Assembly: GCA_005885015.1 (NCBI GenBank)
Contig: VAYG01000059.1
Span: 1-12,782, forward strand
Source: Actinomycetota bacterium
GTDB taxonomy: Bacteria > Actinomycetota > UBA4738
Length of the DNA: 12,782 nucleotides
Direction of reading: 5' to 3'
This document shows positions 1-5,979 of this stretch, piece by piece (positions within the stretch are counted from its first letter, which is position 1; every line of letters starts with the position of its first letter). The notes beneath the pieces are model-generated. The model saw nothing but the letters and a program-made list of their open reading frames with translations. It made no database searches and was not told the DNA's origin. The translations under genes were made by a program, and so were the position numbers.

Positions 1-628
1 ACTTGCTCCGGGTGCCCTCCGGGTACAGGCCCAGCGCCTCTCCCCGCTCCAGGACGGCGAGCCCCGCGTCGATGGCGCGGATGTCGGAGATCTCCCGGCG
101 GACCGGGAAACCTCCCAGCACCCTCCACGCCCAGCTCAGCACGGGCCCCTTGAACAGCTCCCGCTTGGCCATGAACGTGATGGGGCGAGGGCACGCCACC
201 ACGTGGATCGGCACGTCCCACATGCTGCGGTGGTTGGACGCGATGATGACCGGACCCGAGGGGGGGACGTTCTCGGCTCCCCGGACCTTCAGGCGGCAGT
301 ACAGGCGGAAGAACCAACCCGCGAGGAATTTCCCCGCCTGCTGGTGCTTCCCCGTTCCGGGCGGGATCCGCGGGCGCTCGGCCGGCATCTCGGCGCGGAC
401 TGTAGCAGCAAGGTCCGAGATGGTCCGGAGCGATGAGAGGTCGCTGTCGGCCAGCCGGACCCCCAGTCGCTCCTGGATCCCGGCCGCGAGTTCCGCCAGG
501 GCCAGGGAGTCCATGCCCAGGTCGGCCAGGTGGGTCCTCGAGCCAACTTCGGTGACCTGCCGCGCGATGAGCTCCGCCCACAGTCCGGCCACCACCTGCT
601 CCACCGATTCGTCCCGATCGACCAGCAT
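1..628 (-). CDS. ACP domain fused to PlsC-type acyltransferase, 3' end cut off
   Basis: The leftward reading frame stays open for 209 codons from an ATG at 628 and runs off the window start, so the C-terminus is missing. Residues 1-80 look like an acyl carrier protein: the sequence LGMDSL at 37-42 puts the phosphopantetheine-accepting serine at S41. Residues 100-209 carry the hallmarks of the PlsC/1-acylglycerol-3-phosphate acyltransferase family: the HX4D catalytic motif (H133, D138, within NHRSMWD), a GGFPVRR block at 172-178 and PEGTRSK at 203-209. The family transfers an acyl group to lysophosphatidate or a related acceptor at the inner membrane face; here the acyl donor could be carried on the fused ACP, which is inference. 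A GTG seven codons upstream (649) is an alternative start; neither start has a convincing ribosome binding site. Family assignment is secure, substrate unknown. Confidence 0.85.
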   Translation of the reverse strand, partial: MLVDRDESVEQVVAGLWAELIARQVTEVGSRTHLADLGMDSLALAELAAGIQERLGVRLADSDLSSLRTISDLAATVRAEMPAERPRIPPGTGKHQQAGKFLAGWFFRLYCRLKVRGAENVPPSGPVIIASNHRSMWDVPIHVVACPRPITFMAKRELFKGPVLSWAWRVLGGFPVRREISDIRAIDAGLAVLERGEALGLYPEGTRSK

Positions 629-721
629 GGCGCCGCAACTGTAGGACACGCCGAGCGACGATCCCCGCCGCGCGTCTGCACCCGGCGAGGGACTGACCGG
701 CCGGGTCGGGCAGAGCCTCCT

Positions 722-730
722 TGCTAGAAT
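722..730 (+). promoter_or_regulatory. Candidate extended -10 element upstream of bkdA
   Basis: TGCTAGAAT reads as an extended -10 (TGN followed by TAGAAT, 725-730). No good -35 hexamer lies 16-19 bases upstream, which is tolerated by extended -10 promoters. It would give a leader of roughly 40 bases before the bkdA start at 779. It lies in the 150-bp divergent gap between the ACP-acyltransferase gene and bkdA. No promoter for the leftward gene was recognised in that gap. Confidence 0.35.
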
Positions 731-768
731 CGCCTCGCCGCCCTCGCCCGGGCGCACGCAGGGGGAAC

Positions 769-774
769 GGGAGG
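769..774 (+). promoter_or_regulatory. Ribosome binding site deciding the TTG start of bkdA
   Basis: GGGAGG lies four bases before the TTG at 779. It supports this TTG over the later ATG at residue 26 of the reading frame. Confidence 0.55.
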
Positions 775-778
775 ACCG

Positions 779-1936
779 TTGGCCACCCGCACGAAGGAAC
801 AGGCAGCCAGTCGGTATCAGAAGCTGGGCCTGTCCGAGCAGGACCTCTTGTCCATGCACCGAACCATGGTCACCGCGCGCCTGTGTGACGAAGCCCAGTT
901 CCGCCTCAATCGGCAGGGCAAAGCGCCGTTCGTGGTCCCAGTCTCGGGGCACGAGGGCTGCCAGATCGGGTCCGCTTGGCCGTACCGAAAGAGCCACGAC
1001 GTGTTCGTCCCCTATTACCGCGACATGGGCGTCTGCCTGGTGGCCGGCATGACTCCCCGGGACGTCTTCCTCGGCGTGTTCGGCAAGCGCGACGATCCGT
1101 CCTCGAGCGGCCGGCAGATGCCGGCCCACTGGGGATCCCGGTGCCTGGGCATCGTCACGGGTTCCTCACCCATCGCCACCCAGATCCCCCACGCCGCCGG
1201 GATCGCCTACGCGATCACGTATCGGGGCGAGGATGCGGTCGTCGGCTGCTGGTTCGGCGACGGGGCGACCAGCGAAGGCGATTGGCACGAGGGGCTCAAC
1301 TTCTCGGGGATCCACCGGCTGCCTGTGGTGTGGTACTGCGAGAACAACATGTACGCGATCAGCGTGCCGCTGTCGAAGCAGATGGCCGTCAAGGACGTCG
1401 CCGAGCGGGGGCCGGCCTACGGCTTCGAAGGCATCGTCGTGGACGGGAACGACGTCCTCGGGTGTTACGAAGCGTCCCGGGCGGCCGTGGAGAGAGCCCG
1501 GGAAGGGCGAGGGCCGACGCTCATCGAGATGAAGACCTACCGATTCCATCCGCACACGTCCGACGACGACCGCACGTACCGGAGCCGGGAGGAAGTCGAG
1601 GAGGCCAAGCGGAAGGACCCCATCGTCCTGTTCGGCAACTACCTGAAGGAGCTCGGGCTGGCAGACGACGGCGAGCTGGAGCGCCTGAGGAGTGAGCTGA
1701 AGGAACAGGTGGACGCCGAGGTGGAGGCGGCATGGAACGCGTCCGACCCCTCGCCGGAGGAGGCCCTGAACCACGTCTTCAGCCAGGGAGAGAGCAACGA
1801 ACAGCGGGTGGGGCGAACGACGGGCCGGGCGGGAAGTGGGGAGGCCCCCGGCGACGCCTCCATCCTCGAGACGACGGGCAGCGAGGCTTCGCCCGCGGAG
1901 CCGCCCTCGGAGTCGCCCTCGGAGTCGCCCCGGTGA
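779..1936 (+). CDS. bkdA: 2-oxoacid dehydrogenase E1 subunit alpha, branched-chain type
   Basis: This is the ThDP-binding alpha subunit of E1, which decarboxylates a 2-oxoacid and passes the acyl group to lipoylated E2 in the cytoplasm. The ThDP motif runs from GDG at 160-162 to NN at 189-190. Other family blocks are GHEGCQIGSAW (58-67), YYRD (79-82), RQMPAHWG (112-119), SSPIATQIPHAAG (129-141) and HTSDDD (259-264). The last, with the overall pattern, favours branched-chain over pyruvate dehydrogenase. The TTG start is chosen because of GGGAGG four bases upstream. The frame has 385 codons. The conserved part ends near residue 335, and the last 50 residues are a low-complexity Gly/Ser/Pro/Glu tail ending in SESPSESPR. 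The stop overlaps the bkdB start. Substrate preference is inferred from sequence pattern only. Confidence 0.9.
   Translation: MATRTKEQAASRYQKLGLSEQDLLSMHRTMVTARLCDEAQFRLNRQGKAPFVVPVSGHEGCQIGSAWPYRKSHDVFVPYYRDMGVCLVAGMTPRDVFLGVFGKRDDPSSSGRQMPAHWGSRCLGIVTGSSPIATQIPHAAGIAYAITYRGEDAVVGCWFGDGATSEGDWHEGLNFSGIHRLPVVWYCENNMYAISVPLSKQMAVKDVAERGPAYGFEGIVVDGNDVLGCYEASRAAVERAREGRGPTLIEMKTYRFHPHTSDDDRTYRSREEVEEAKRKDPIVLFGNYLKELGLADDGELERLRSELKEQVDAEVEAAWNASDPSPEEALNHVFSQGESNEQRVGRTTGRAGSGEAPGDASILETTGSEASPAEPPSESPSESPR
1902..1930 (+). repeat. 12-bp tandem repeat, 2.4 copies, at the end of bkdA
   Basis: A 12-base unit (TCGGAGTCGCCC) is perfectly repeated over 29 bases. It encodes the SESPSESP tail of the E1 alpha subunit and ends only six bases before the bkdB ATG. 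Because 12 is a multiple of three, gain or loss of a unit would keep the frame. Each unit carries GGAG, and the last GGAG is 8 or 11 bases from the bkdB GTG or ATG. Confidence 0.8.
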
Positions 1937-2922
1937 TGACCGAGAAGAACGTCGTCCAGACCATCCACGACACGCTGTGGGACGCGATGAAGGACGACGA
2001 CCGCGTGCTGATCTTGGGCGAGGACGTCGGCGCGAGGGGCGGCGTCTTCCGGGCCACTGCCGGATTCCTGGACGAGTTCGGCGAGCGCCGGGTCATCGAC
2101 ACCCCATTGGCCGAGTCGTCCATCGTGGGTGTGGCGATCGGTATGGCCATGCACGGGCTGCTGCCGGTGGCGGAGATCCAGTTCGCCGACTTCATCCACC
2201 CCGCGTTCGACCAGCTCGTCTCGGAGGCGGCCCGAATCCGTTACCGCACCGCCGGGGACTGGCACTGTCCGCTCGTGGTCCGGGCTCCGTACGGGGGCGG
2301 GGTGCACGGCGCCCTCTACCACTCCCAGAGCATCGAGGCCTTCTACGGGCACGTCCCCGGCCTGAAGGTCGTGGTCCCCTCGACTCCCTACGACGTCAAG
2401 GGGCTGCTGCTCGCGGCCATAAACGACCCGGACCCGGTCATGTTTCTGGAGCACAAGAAGACCTACCGGCTGATCAAGGGCGAGGTCCCCGACGAGCCCT
2501 ACCAGGTCCCCATCGGCAAGGCCGAGGTGAAGCGGGAGGGAGAGGATCTCTCCGTCATCTCCTACGGGCTGATGCTGCACCATTCGCTCGAGGCGGCCGG
2601 CCGCCTCCAGGAAGAGGAAGGCTTCTCCGCGGAGGTCGTGGACGTGCGCACGATCGCCCCGCTCGACAAGGAGACCATCCTGGACTCGGTGCGCAAGACC
2701 TCGAAGGCGCTGGTCCTGTACGAAGACAACCGCACCTACGGCGCTGGAGCCGAGATCTCGGCGACCATCGCGGAGGAGTTGATGCTCGACATGGATGCGC
2801 CGGTCATGCGAGTGGGCGGCCCGGACATCCCCGCGATGCCGTTCGCCACGCCGATGGAACACTTCTACATGCCGGACGCGGAGCACGTATACCAGCACAT
2901 GAAGGAGCTGGCAAAGTTCTGA
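1936..2922 (+). CDS. bkdB: 2-oxoacid dehydrogenase E1 subunit beta, branched-chain type
   Basis: This is the beta subunit that completes the alpha2beta2 E1 heterotetramer. From the ATG at 1936 it has 328 residues, normal for the family. Recognisable blocks are GEDVG (28-32), DTPLAESSIVG (55-65) with E60 in the position of the conserved ThDP-activating glutamate, IQFADFIHPAFDQ (81-93), RAPYGGGVHGALYHSQS (116-132) and the C-terminal transketolase domain with VVDVRTIAPLD and YEDN. The ATG overlaps the bkdA stop by one base (TGATG), so the two are translationally coupled. A GTG immediately before it (1933) is an equally placed start, and GGAG at 1921-1924 is 8 bases from that GTG. The frame is open far upstream inside bkdA, but that longer version has no homology-like content. 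No E2 or E3 gene follows; lipA does. Confidence 0.92.
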   Translation: MTEKNVVQTIHDTLWDAMKDDDRVLILGEDVGARGGVFRATAGFLDEFGERRVIDTPLAESSIVGVAIGMAMHGLLPVAEIQFADFIHPAFDQLVSEAARIRYRTAGDWHCPLVVRAPYGGGVHGALYHSQSIEAFYGHVPGLKVVVPSTPYDVKGLLLAAINDPDPVMFLEHKKTYRLIKGEVPDEPYQVPIGKAEVKREGEDLSVISYGLMLHHSLEAAGRLQEEEGFSAEVVDVRTIAPLDKETILDSVRKTSKALVLYEDNRTYGAGAEISATIAEELMLDMDAPVMRVGGPDIPAMPFATPMEHFYMPDAEHVYQHMKELAKF

Positions 2923-2957
2923 GGGAACGCATCGATATCGCCACCCGTCCGGCCGCT

Positions 2958-2963
2958 TAGACT
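2958..2963 (+). promoter_or_regulatory. Candidate -10 box giving a leaderless lipA transcript
   Basis: TAGACT ends 8 bases before the lipA ATG at 2972, where transcription would start at or next to the A of the ATG. No Shine-Dalgarno sequence precedes that ATG, as expected for a leaderless gene. No clear -35 was found. Confidence 0.4.
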
Positions 2964-2971
2964 GGACCCGT

Positions 2972-3958
2972 ATGCCCGTCGCCGACCACAACCCGCGAAA
3001 GCGACGACTGTATCTGCCCCTGGCCGGCGCGAACGCCGGGGCGGTGGAGGACCACGTCGGCCACTCGGTCGGTTGCGCCCAGGTCGCCAGGCCGGGCGGG
3101 CGGCGCCCCGAGTGGCTGAAGGTCAAGGCCCGCAGCGGCCCCAACTACACCGACCTCAAGTCGATCATGCGGGGGCTGGACCTGCACACGATCTGCGAGG
3201 AAGCGGGCTGTCCAAACATCTACGAGTGCTGGGAGGACCGCGAGGCCACCTTCCTGATCCTCGGGGACCGGTGTACGCGGCGGTGTGGGTTCTGCGACGT
3301 GATGACGGCCCGGCCGGGGGCCGTCGATCCGGATGAGCCGCGCCGCTTGGCCAGCGCGGTGCGGGCCATGGGGCTTCGCTACGTCGTCCTCACCTCGGTG
3401 GCCCGAGATGACCTGCCCGACGGAGGGGCGGCGGTGTGGGCCGAATGCGTCCGAGCCGTCAGGGAGGCCGTCCCCGGCTGCGGCGTGGAAGTCCTCCCGC
3501 CGGATTTCAAAGGTGACGAGCGAGCCATCGCCGTCGTGGTGGAGGCGGGGCCGGACGTCTTCGCCCACAACCTCGAGACGGTCCGGCGGCTCCACCCGCG
3601 AATCCGGCCCGGGTTCGACTACGACCGGTCGGTGGAGACGCTCCGCGTCGCCAAGCGGCTTCGTCCCGCGCAGGTGACCAAGTCGAACCTCATCCTGGGG
3701 ATGGGCGAGCGGCCGGACGAGGTGGAAGAGGCCATGCGCGACATTGCCGCCACCGGATGCGACCTCCTGACCATGGGCCAGTACCTCCAGCCGACGGCAT
3801 TCCACCTTCCGGTCGACCGGTGGGTGACGCCCGAGGAATTCGACCATCACGCGGAGCTGGGGAAGGCGATCGGATTCGCCCACGTGGAGGCGGGGCCGCT
3901 GGTCCGCTCCTCCTACCATGCCGGACGCCAGCTGGCCCGGGCCCTCGCCTCGGCCTGA
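2972..3958 (+). CDS. lipA: Lipoyl synthase (radical SAM)
   Basis: LipA inserts two sulfurs into protein-bound octanoyl groups to form lipoyl, the cofactor of E2 subunits of 2-oxoacid dehydrogenases, which fits its place behind the E1 genes. Both iron-sulfur cluster motifs are complete: the auxiliary cluster CX4CX5C (C75, C80, C86) and the radical SAM CX3CX2C (C101, C105, C108). The terminal RSSY at 312-315 contains the serine that ligates the auxiliary cluster in characterised LipA proteins. Length is 328 residues, typical. The first 45 residues are not conserved-looking, so the start is less certain. ATG 2972 is favoured because a -10-like TAGACT sits at leaderless distance; a GTG at 3044 is the alternative. 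lipA ends three bases from the end of the convergent thioredoxin-like gene. Confidence 0.95.
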   Translation: MPVADHNPRKRRLYLPLAGANAGAVEDHVGHSVGCAQVARPGGRRPEWLKVKARSGPNYTDLKSIMRGLDLHTICEEAGCPNIYECWEDREATFLILGDRCTRRCGFCDVMTARPGAVDPDEPRRLASAVRAMGLRYVVLTSVARDDLPDGGAAVWAECVRAVREAVPGCGVEVLPPDFKGDERAIAVVVEAGPDVFAHNLETVRRLHPRIRPGFDYDRSVETLRVAKRLRPAQVTKSNLILGMGERPDEVEEAMRDIAATGCDLLTMGQYLQPTAFHLPVDRWVTPEEFDHHAELGKAIGFAHVEAGPLVRSSYHAGRQLARALASA

Positions 3959-3961
3959 CCG

Positions 3962-4483
3962 TCAGCCCAGCTCGTCGATCAGCTGGTCGAGCTGGCCCGG
4001 CCGGACCCGACCAAGGATCCGGAAGCGCATCTGCCCGGTGCGATCCACGATCACCGTGGTCGGGATCCCGGGGATGCCGAACCTCCGGGCGATGGCCGAG
4101 CCTTCGTCCACGATCGCCGGATACGTCACCCCGAACCTCTCGAGGTAGGCCCGGGCGGCCGTGCGGTCGTCGGGCCAGGGAGGGAACCCGCCGACGAACA
4201 TGACCCCCACCATGGACACGCCCTTCGTGGCCAGGGCGTTCCACGAGCTCTGGAGGAGGGGTTGCTCCTGCCTGCACGGAGGGCAGTCGTAGTTCCAGAA
4301 GTTCACCACGACCACCTTGCCCCGATAGTCGGCCGAGCCGAAGGGTCGTCCGGCCAGCGTGGTCCCGGAGATCGCCGGCATCGGCCCCGACAGGCGGATG
4401 AAGAAGGGGTTCCCCCTTCCCGATGAGCAGCCGACCATCAACAGGCCGGCCACCGCCGCGAGCGCGATCCCCCGCCCCTTCAC
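3962..4483 (-). CDS. TlpA/ResA-like thioredoxin lipoprotein
   Basis: The protein is a membrane-anchored, extracytoplasmic thiol-disulfide oxidoreductase. Read from the GTG at 4483 it has 173 residues. It begins with a lipoprotein signal peptide ending in LLMVGC (lipidated C19). A redoxin/thioredoxin fold follows with the active site CPPC (C67, C70) inside NFWNYDCPPC, and the cis-proline region GIPTTVIV with P141. The family reduces cysteines of apocytochromes c or of copper-site proteins; which applies here is not visible, though the window also holds cupredoxins and cytochrome oxidase genes. A longer frame to 4606 exists but runs into the 3' part of rnpB, so it is rejected. The GTG lacks a strong ribosome binding site, and TACGCT six bases upstream suggests a leaderless start. 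The gene is downstream of rnpB on the same strand. Confidence 0.88.
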   Translation of the reverse strand: MKGRGIALAAVAGLLMVGCSSGRGNPFFIRLSGPMPAISGTTLAGRPFGSADYRGKVVVVNFWNYDCPPCRQEQPLLQSSWNALATKGVSMVGVMFVGGFPPWPDDRTAARAYLERFGVTYPAIVDEGSAIARRFGIPGIPTTVIVDRTGQMRFRILGRVRPGQLDQLIDELG

Positions 4484-4486
4484 GCC

Positions 4487-4515
4487 CCGAGCGTACCGGC
4501 CGGTGCGCGGCTCGG
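4487..4515 (-). terminator. Hairpin between rnpB and the thioredoxin-like gene, possible terminator
   Basis: CCGAGC and GCTCGG form six-base arms around an inner ACCGGCCGGT palindrome. It lies 16 bases beyond the rnpB 3' end with no U-tract. It could be a terminator or processing structure for rnpB. It overlaps the candidate TACGCT -10 (4490-4495) of the downstream leftward gene, so the two interpretations compete. Confidence 0.3.
4490..4495 (-). promoter_or_regulatory. Candidate -10 of the thioredoxin-like gene
   Basis: TACGCT read leftward ends six bases before the GTG at 4483, a leaderless arrangement like that of lipA. No clear -35 was found, and the site falls inside the hairpin at 4487-4515. 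Transcription could instead continue from rnpB. Confidence 0.25.
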
Positions 4516-4530
4516 TGAGGGTGAGTGGGT

Positions 4531-4934
4531 GGAGGAGCCGGCCTGTAAGCCGGATTCTGTTCCCGCCGGCGTACCGGTCGAACCGGTGCCCGCGGGTGGC
4601 GACCATCCCTCTGGGAGCCGCGTCGCCGCGACCCTCGTGCAGCCTACCCGGGAGCTTCGGACGGGCCGCCCGCTCCCTGCTTGGCCTTGCTCCGGGTGGG
4701 GTTTGCCGAGCCGGCCGGTCACCCGGCCGCTGGTGAGCTCTTACCTCACCGTTTCACCCTTACCGCTTCCTCCGGAAGGATCGGTACCGACTCCTCCGGC
4801 GCGGCGGTCGTTTTCTGTGGCACTTTCCGCGGGTCACCCCGCCTGGGCGTTACCCAGCACCCTGCCCTGTGGAGTCCGGACTTTCCTCGACGGGGGCTCG
4901 AGGCCTCCGCCACGGCCGCCCGGCCGACTCCTCC
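4531..4934 (-). ncRNA. rnpB: RNase P RNA, bacterial type A
   Basis: This is the catalytic RNA of RNase P, which removes the 5' leader of pre-tRNAs. Read leftward, the 5' part contains GAGGAAAGTCCGGACTCCAC followed by the CAGGGCAGGGTGCTGGGTAA block. The middle has GGTGAAACGGTGAGGTAAGA followed by GCTCACCAG, then AAACCCCACCCGGAGCAAGG. The 3' part has CAGAATCCGGCTTACAGGCC. The P1 helix closes the molecule: GGAGGAGTCGGCC at the 5' end pairs with GGCCGGCTCCTCC at the 3' end over 13 pairs, with one G-U. That sets the ends at about 4934 and 4531; a few more bases at either end are possible. Length near 404 nt is normal for a high-GC Gram-positive type A RNA. Confidence 0.97.
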
Positions 4935-4944
4935 AACCTCGCCA

Positions 4945-4950
4945 AGTATA
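4945..4950 (-). promoter_or_regulatory. Candidate -10 of rnpB
   Basis: TATACT read leftward lies 10 bases before the 5' strand of P1. This is a near-consensus -10, and transcription would begin about three bases before the P1 helix. No -35 at standard spacing was seen; TTGCAC lies 22 bases further upstream, too far for a standard spacer. Confidence 0.5.
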
Positions 4951-5053
4951 CGGGCGAGAAGTTAGGCTCCCGGTGCAATCCGCAGAGGGGACGGGCTCGT
5001 AGTGCCTGGCGGGCGAACCCTGTCCCACGGCCGATACGAGGGGGAGACGAGCG

Positions 5054-5527
5054 ATGCGCACCTACCGGCGATTGGCAGCTTCCACGAGCCTGCTGCTCCT
5101 CCTGTCGCTGGCTGTAGGAGGCCCCGCCTCAGCTGCAACCAGGGGCGTCAGCCAGGTCGACTTCAGCTTCTCTCCGTCGACCATCACGATCGCCGTGGGC
5201 GACACCGTGGTCTGGACGAACAAGGCCGCAACCACCCCGCACACAACGACCTCGAACACCGGATTATGGGACTCCGGCACCATGAACCCGGGTGCTTCCT
5301 TCTCTCATACGTTCAATTCCACCGGCACGTTCCCTTACCATTGCACGTTCCATCAGAACCTGGGGATGGTCGGGACCGTCATCGTCCAGAGCGCCGGAGG
5401 GGGAGGCCAGCAGACCCTCCCGGCCACCGGGGCCAGCCCGTGGACGCTCCCCTTCGCCTGGCTCGGGCTTCTCTTCCTGATCACCGGGGGAGCGATCCTG
5501 CTCGCTCTCCGCAGGCGCCGAGCCTAG
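5054..5527 (+). CDS. Cupredoxin with LPATG cell-wall sorting signal
   Basis: This 157-residue protein is a predicted exported blue-copper protein. Residues 1-28 are a signal peptide (RR, then a Leu-rich core, cleavage after ASA). Residues 33-112 are a plastocyanin/azurin-like domain whose copper ligands are visible: H63 (in TPHTTT), C97 and H100 (YHCTFH) and M105. A Gly-rich linker is followed by LPATG at 122-126, a hydrophobic segment (about 133-151) and RRRR. That is the complete tripartite sorting signal recognised by sortase, implying anchoring to the cell wall or, if not cleaved, to the membrane. GGGGAG at 5041-5046 lies seven bases before the ATG. The stop overlaps the stop of the convergent rnhA. 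Function is probably electron transfer or copper holding; the partner is unknown. Confidence 0.85.
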   Translation: MRTYRRLAASTSLLLLLSLAVGGPASAATRGVSQVDFSFSPSTITIAVGDTVVWTNKAATTPHTTTSNTGLWDSGTMNPGASFSHTFNSTGTFPYHCTFHQNLGMVGTVIVQSAGGGGQQTLPATGASPWTLPFAWLGLLFLITGGAILLALRRRRA

Positions 5528-5979
5528 CCCCGCTCGAACAGCTCCGGTTCGGGCTGCGGCGCCTCGTAGCCGCGTCCGGGGCCGGCCAGCCACCGGTCAA
5601 CGCCGGCGTTGGCCAACCGGTCCGCGGCCCGGTTGCGCTCCCTGGGCACGTGCTCGAAGCCCACAGAGTCGAACTTCGCCGCCAGGGCCCGGATCTCCTC
5701 GTGCAGCCGGATCAGCGTGGGGTTCTTCACCCGCCACCGGCCCGAGAGCTGCTCGATCAGGAGCTTGCTGTCCGATCGCAGCAGGACCGACCGGGCCCCC
5801 AGGCCCGCGGCCTGCTGGAGCCCCACGCGTGCCGCCGTGTATTCGGCGACGTTGTTGGTGGCCACGCCGATCCCTTCCCCCACCCGTGCCAGGATCTGCC
5901 CGTCGGCGTCCTCGATCACCACGCCGATGCCCGCGGGGCCCGGGTTCCCCCGGGCCGCGCCGTCGCAGTAGACGGTCAG
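5524..5979 (-). CDS. rnhA: Ribonuclease HI, CTG start
   Basis: RNase HI cuts the RNA strand of RNA-DNA hybrids in the cytoplasm. Starting at CTG 5979 the protein has 151 residues. It shows all four catalytic acids: D6 (VYCDGAARGNPG), E46 (NVAEYTA), D70 (LRSDSKLL) and D120 (RAADRLANA). The nearest standard start is a GTG at 5922, which would remove the first beta strand and D6. An in-frame TGA upstream leaves no ATG, GTG or TTG before the D6 strand. The CTG overlaps the stop of the preceding zinc-ribbon gene as CTGA, the geometry of translational coupling. AAGGA lies 13 bases upstream, a poor spacing. The last 20 residues (Pro/Glu-rich) extend past the core. Family is secure; the CTG start is inference. 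Confidence 0.9.
   Translation of the reverse strand: MTVYCDGAARGNPGPAGIGVVIEDADGQILARVGEGIGVATNNVAEYTAARVGLQQAAGLGARSVLLRSDSKLLIEQLSGRWRVKNPTLIRLHEEIRALAAKFDSVGFEHVPRERNRAADRLANAGVDRWLAGPGRGYEAPQPEPELFERG

Noticed and set aside
3..644. 213-codon rightward open frame antisense to the ACP-acyltransferase gene
   Set aside because: The leftward frame carries clear ACP and acyltransferase motifs; this one is Arg/Ser-rich with no recognisable domain, typical of a shadow frame in GC-rich DNA.
1732..1935. 68-residue N-terminal extension of bkdB
   Set aside because: It lies inside bkdA in another frame and is low-complexity; the E1 beta family begins at the ATG at 1936.
1836..2960. 374-codon frame with repeated Arg-Pro-Arg-Ser units
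   Set aside because: The repeats come from the 12-bp tandem repeat of the bkdA tail read out of frame, and the rest is a shifted reading of bkdB.
1639..3144. 501-codon leftward open frame across bkdA, bkdB and lipA
   Set aside because: It runs antisense to three well-supported genes and has the His/Arg/Val-rich composition of a mirror frame.
4484..4606. 41-residue upstream extension of the thioredoxin-like gene
   Set aside because: It would be translated from the 3' part of rnpB, and the lipoprotein signal peptide starts at the GTG at 4483.
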